Under the pieces are notes generated by a model that did no database searches, had not been told where the DNA came from, and was given only the letters and a program-made list of their open reading frames with translations. Shown one piece after another: positions 6,032-7,416 of a stretch of DNA of 7,416 bases. The translations under genes and the position numbers were made by a program. The stretch covers positions 1 to 7,416 of the forward strand of contig CAMPIG010000238.1 in NCBI GenBank assembly GCA_946886255.1. Reading direction: 5' to 3'. The DNA is from an uncultured Cellvibrio sp. Its GTDB lineage: Bacteria; Pseudomonadota; Gammaproteobacteria; Pseudomonadales; Cellvibrionaceae. The number at the start of each line of letters is the position of its first letter. Position 1 is the first letter of the stretch.

Positions 6032-7416
6032 TTACTCGTCTTTGTTAATCCACTTCTTAACCACTTGGGCCACACGCCCCGGATCATCGGCAATCAAGCC
6101 TTTGATCGCATTGAGTTGTTGCTCGTAACCATGCTCCGGGCCAGGCAACATTAATGCACTGCCGCCAGTAAGCGTCACTGTCTCATCGGACATACCGTCA
6201 TACCCCAAACCGGCAGCTTCCAGGGCGGCCAACTGCCGCGCCTCTTCCTGCTCGGTGAGTTGCTGACCGGAGCGCGTAAGGCTTCTGAATACCGGTAGCA
6301 GCAGGCCGAAGATCAATAACAGCACAATCAGCACACCGCTCAGGTATTTGATGTTAGGCAGAATCCAGGTTTCCCACCAAGGCACTTCTTCGGCAGTGGT
6401 GTCAAATAATAGACTGTCGTCCGCACCCATGAAGGGAGAGTTCAAGACATTGACGCTGTCCCCACGCACCGCCGAAAAACCGACGGCGTCACGTACGAGT
6501 ATAGACAGTCGTTCGAGTTCATTCTCGGTCCAGGGCACTCGGGTGTCATTGCCCTCGGCATTTTTGACAATTTTATCGTCCACCACCACGGCTACCGTCA
6601 GGCGCTTGAGGGTACCCTGCTGGTGACGTGTGTAGCTGATGGTGCGATCCAGCTCGTAGTTGCGGGTAGCCTGTTCGCGGCTGTTGCGCGGCGGCTCGGG
6701 CTGAATCGGCTCGCCAGTGACCGGGTCCAGTTGCTCAGGCACCTGGGTAGTGGTGCCGGGCGGTTGGTTCGTCAGAGCGCCAGGGATACCGCCGGCAATG
6801 TCGCCACCCACGCGCTCTTCGTTCAGGGTTTGTTCGCTACGCACGGCTGGCAGGTCCGGGTTAAACGTCTCGGCGGCCTGCTCCACCGCAGTAAAGTCGA
6901 TATCAGCGCTGACTTCCGCGCGGAAGTTACCGTTACCGACGACCGGCAGCAGGATGCTGTTGACGCGCTTGATCAGGCTCTCTTCAACGGATTGCGTATA
7001 GGTGTGTTGCTTGCCGGCCAGCAGGAGCTCGTCGTTCTCATCCCCGGTAGACAGCAGGCTGCCGTGCTGGTCCACCACGGTCACATCTTCTTTGTTGAGT
7101 TCCGGAATGCTGGATGCAACCAGGTTGGTAATCGCCCTGACCTGGGCTGGCTCTACTGTGCGACCGGCAAAGACTTCCACAAATACCGAGGCGGTTGGTT
7201 TACGGACATCGCGCACGAACACCGAACGTTTAGGAATAGCAAGATGCACCCGCGCCTTGCGGATGCTGGTAATACTGGTGATGGTGCGGGCGAGTTCACC
7301 CTCAAGGCCGCGATGGTAGCGGGTATTCTCCATAAACTGGCTGGTGCCCAGGGGTTGTTCCTGATCCAGCAACTCAAAACCGGTGTTGTCTTTGCCGGGA
7401 ATGCCCAGCTCCGCCA
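6032..7416 (-). CDS. fliF: Flagellar MS-ring protein FliF (5' end cut by window)
   Basis: The frame is open to the right edge, so the start is outside. The 460 visible residues are the C-terminal four-fifths or so of a protein usually of 550-600 residues, and the first transmembrane segment is missing. FliF builds the inner-membrane MS ring around the export gate and carries FliG. The visible part begins within the ring-building YscJ/FliF domain (GLEGELARTI, then ARVHLAIPKRSVF near 7250). A proline-rich, low-complexity segment (about 6799-6668) lies in the beta-collar region, where FliFs vary greatly. The second membrane helix (YLSGVLIVLLLIFGLLLPVF) is at about 6346-6287, and the cytoplasmic tail ends DDPGRVAQVVKKWINKDE, the FliG-binding helix. 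fliG follows after 6 nt, consistent with co-transcription and ring co-assembly. No defect is visible. Confidence 0.97.
   Translation of the reverse strand, partial: AELGIPGKDNTGFELLDQEQPLGTSQFMENTRYHRGLEGELARTITSITSIRKARVHLAIPKRSVFVRDVRKPTASVFVEVFAGRTVEPAQVRAITNLVASSIPELNKEDVTVVDQHGSLLSTGDENDELLLAGKQHTYTQSVEESLIKRVNSILLPVVGNGNFRAEVSADIDFTAVEQAAETFNPDLPAVRSEQTLNEERVGGDIAGGIPGALTNQPPGTTTQVPEQLDPVTGEPIQPEPPRNSREQATRNYELDRTISYTRHQQGTLKRLTVAVVVDDKIVKNAEGNDTRVPWTENELERLSILVRDAVGFSAVRGDSVNVLNSPFMGADDSLLFDTTAEEVPWWETWILPNIKYLSGVLIVLLLIFGLLLPVFRSLTRSGQQLTEQEEARQLAALEAAGLGYDGMSDETVTLTGGSALMLPGPEHGYEQQLNAIKGLIADDPGRVAQVVKKWINKDE

Noticed and set aside
7370..7372. TTG as the start of the visible FliF
   Set aside because: The frame continues upstream to the window edge with FliF-like sequence (AELGIPGKDNTGFELLDQ), so this is an internal codon of a truncated gene.

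Overview
The window is a leftward-transcribed (minus strand) stretch of a polar-type flagellar gene cluster from a gammaproteobacterium. Protein similarity, as far as I can judge from memory, places it near the Pseudomonas/Cellvibrio side of the group (for example a Cellvibrionaceae member). The genus is an inference. Every convincing gene is on the minus strand, so the biological order reads from high to low coordinates.

Right part (7416 down to 2232): fliF (5' end cut off by the window), fliG, fliH, fliI and fliJ. The genes sit tightly together: 6 nt between fliF and fliG, about 25-34 nt between fliG and fliH, an 8-nt overlap of fliH and fliI, and 30 nt between fliI and fliJ. I see no terminator between them. 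They encode the MS ring (FliF), the rotor/switch torque ring (FliG) and the cytoplasmic ATPase complex of the flagellar type III export apparatus (FliH stator/regulator, FliI ATPase, FliJ stalk). All carry their key family residues and look intact.

Middle (2231 down to 1948): a 284-bp gap without a convincing gene. It is the only sizeable non-coding stretch and is AT-rich near the next gene. It holds a weak sigma70-like promoter candidate and no clear terminator.

Left part (1947 down to 1): a two-gene partner-switching module. A small STAS-domain anti-sigma-factor antagonist (HsbA type) is followed by a three-domain response regulator, REC - PP2C/SpoIIE phosphatase - HATPase kinase (HsbR type). 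The regulator runs off the left edge in its last domain. It was recovered by translating the minus strand to the window edge: 531 codons with no stop.

Working model: the fliF-J products build the basal body and export engine, while HsbR, controlled by an unseen phosphorelay, sets the phosphorylation state of HsbA. In Pseudomonas aeruginosa HsbA then binds either the anti-sigma factor FlgM or the diguanylate cyclase HsbD, switching between swimming and biofilm growth. Whether the same targets apply here cannot be seen from this window. I found no mobile element, CRISPR array, RNA gene or clearly undescribed system; this is a well-conserved region with a few points worth a second look.
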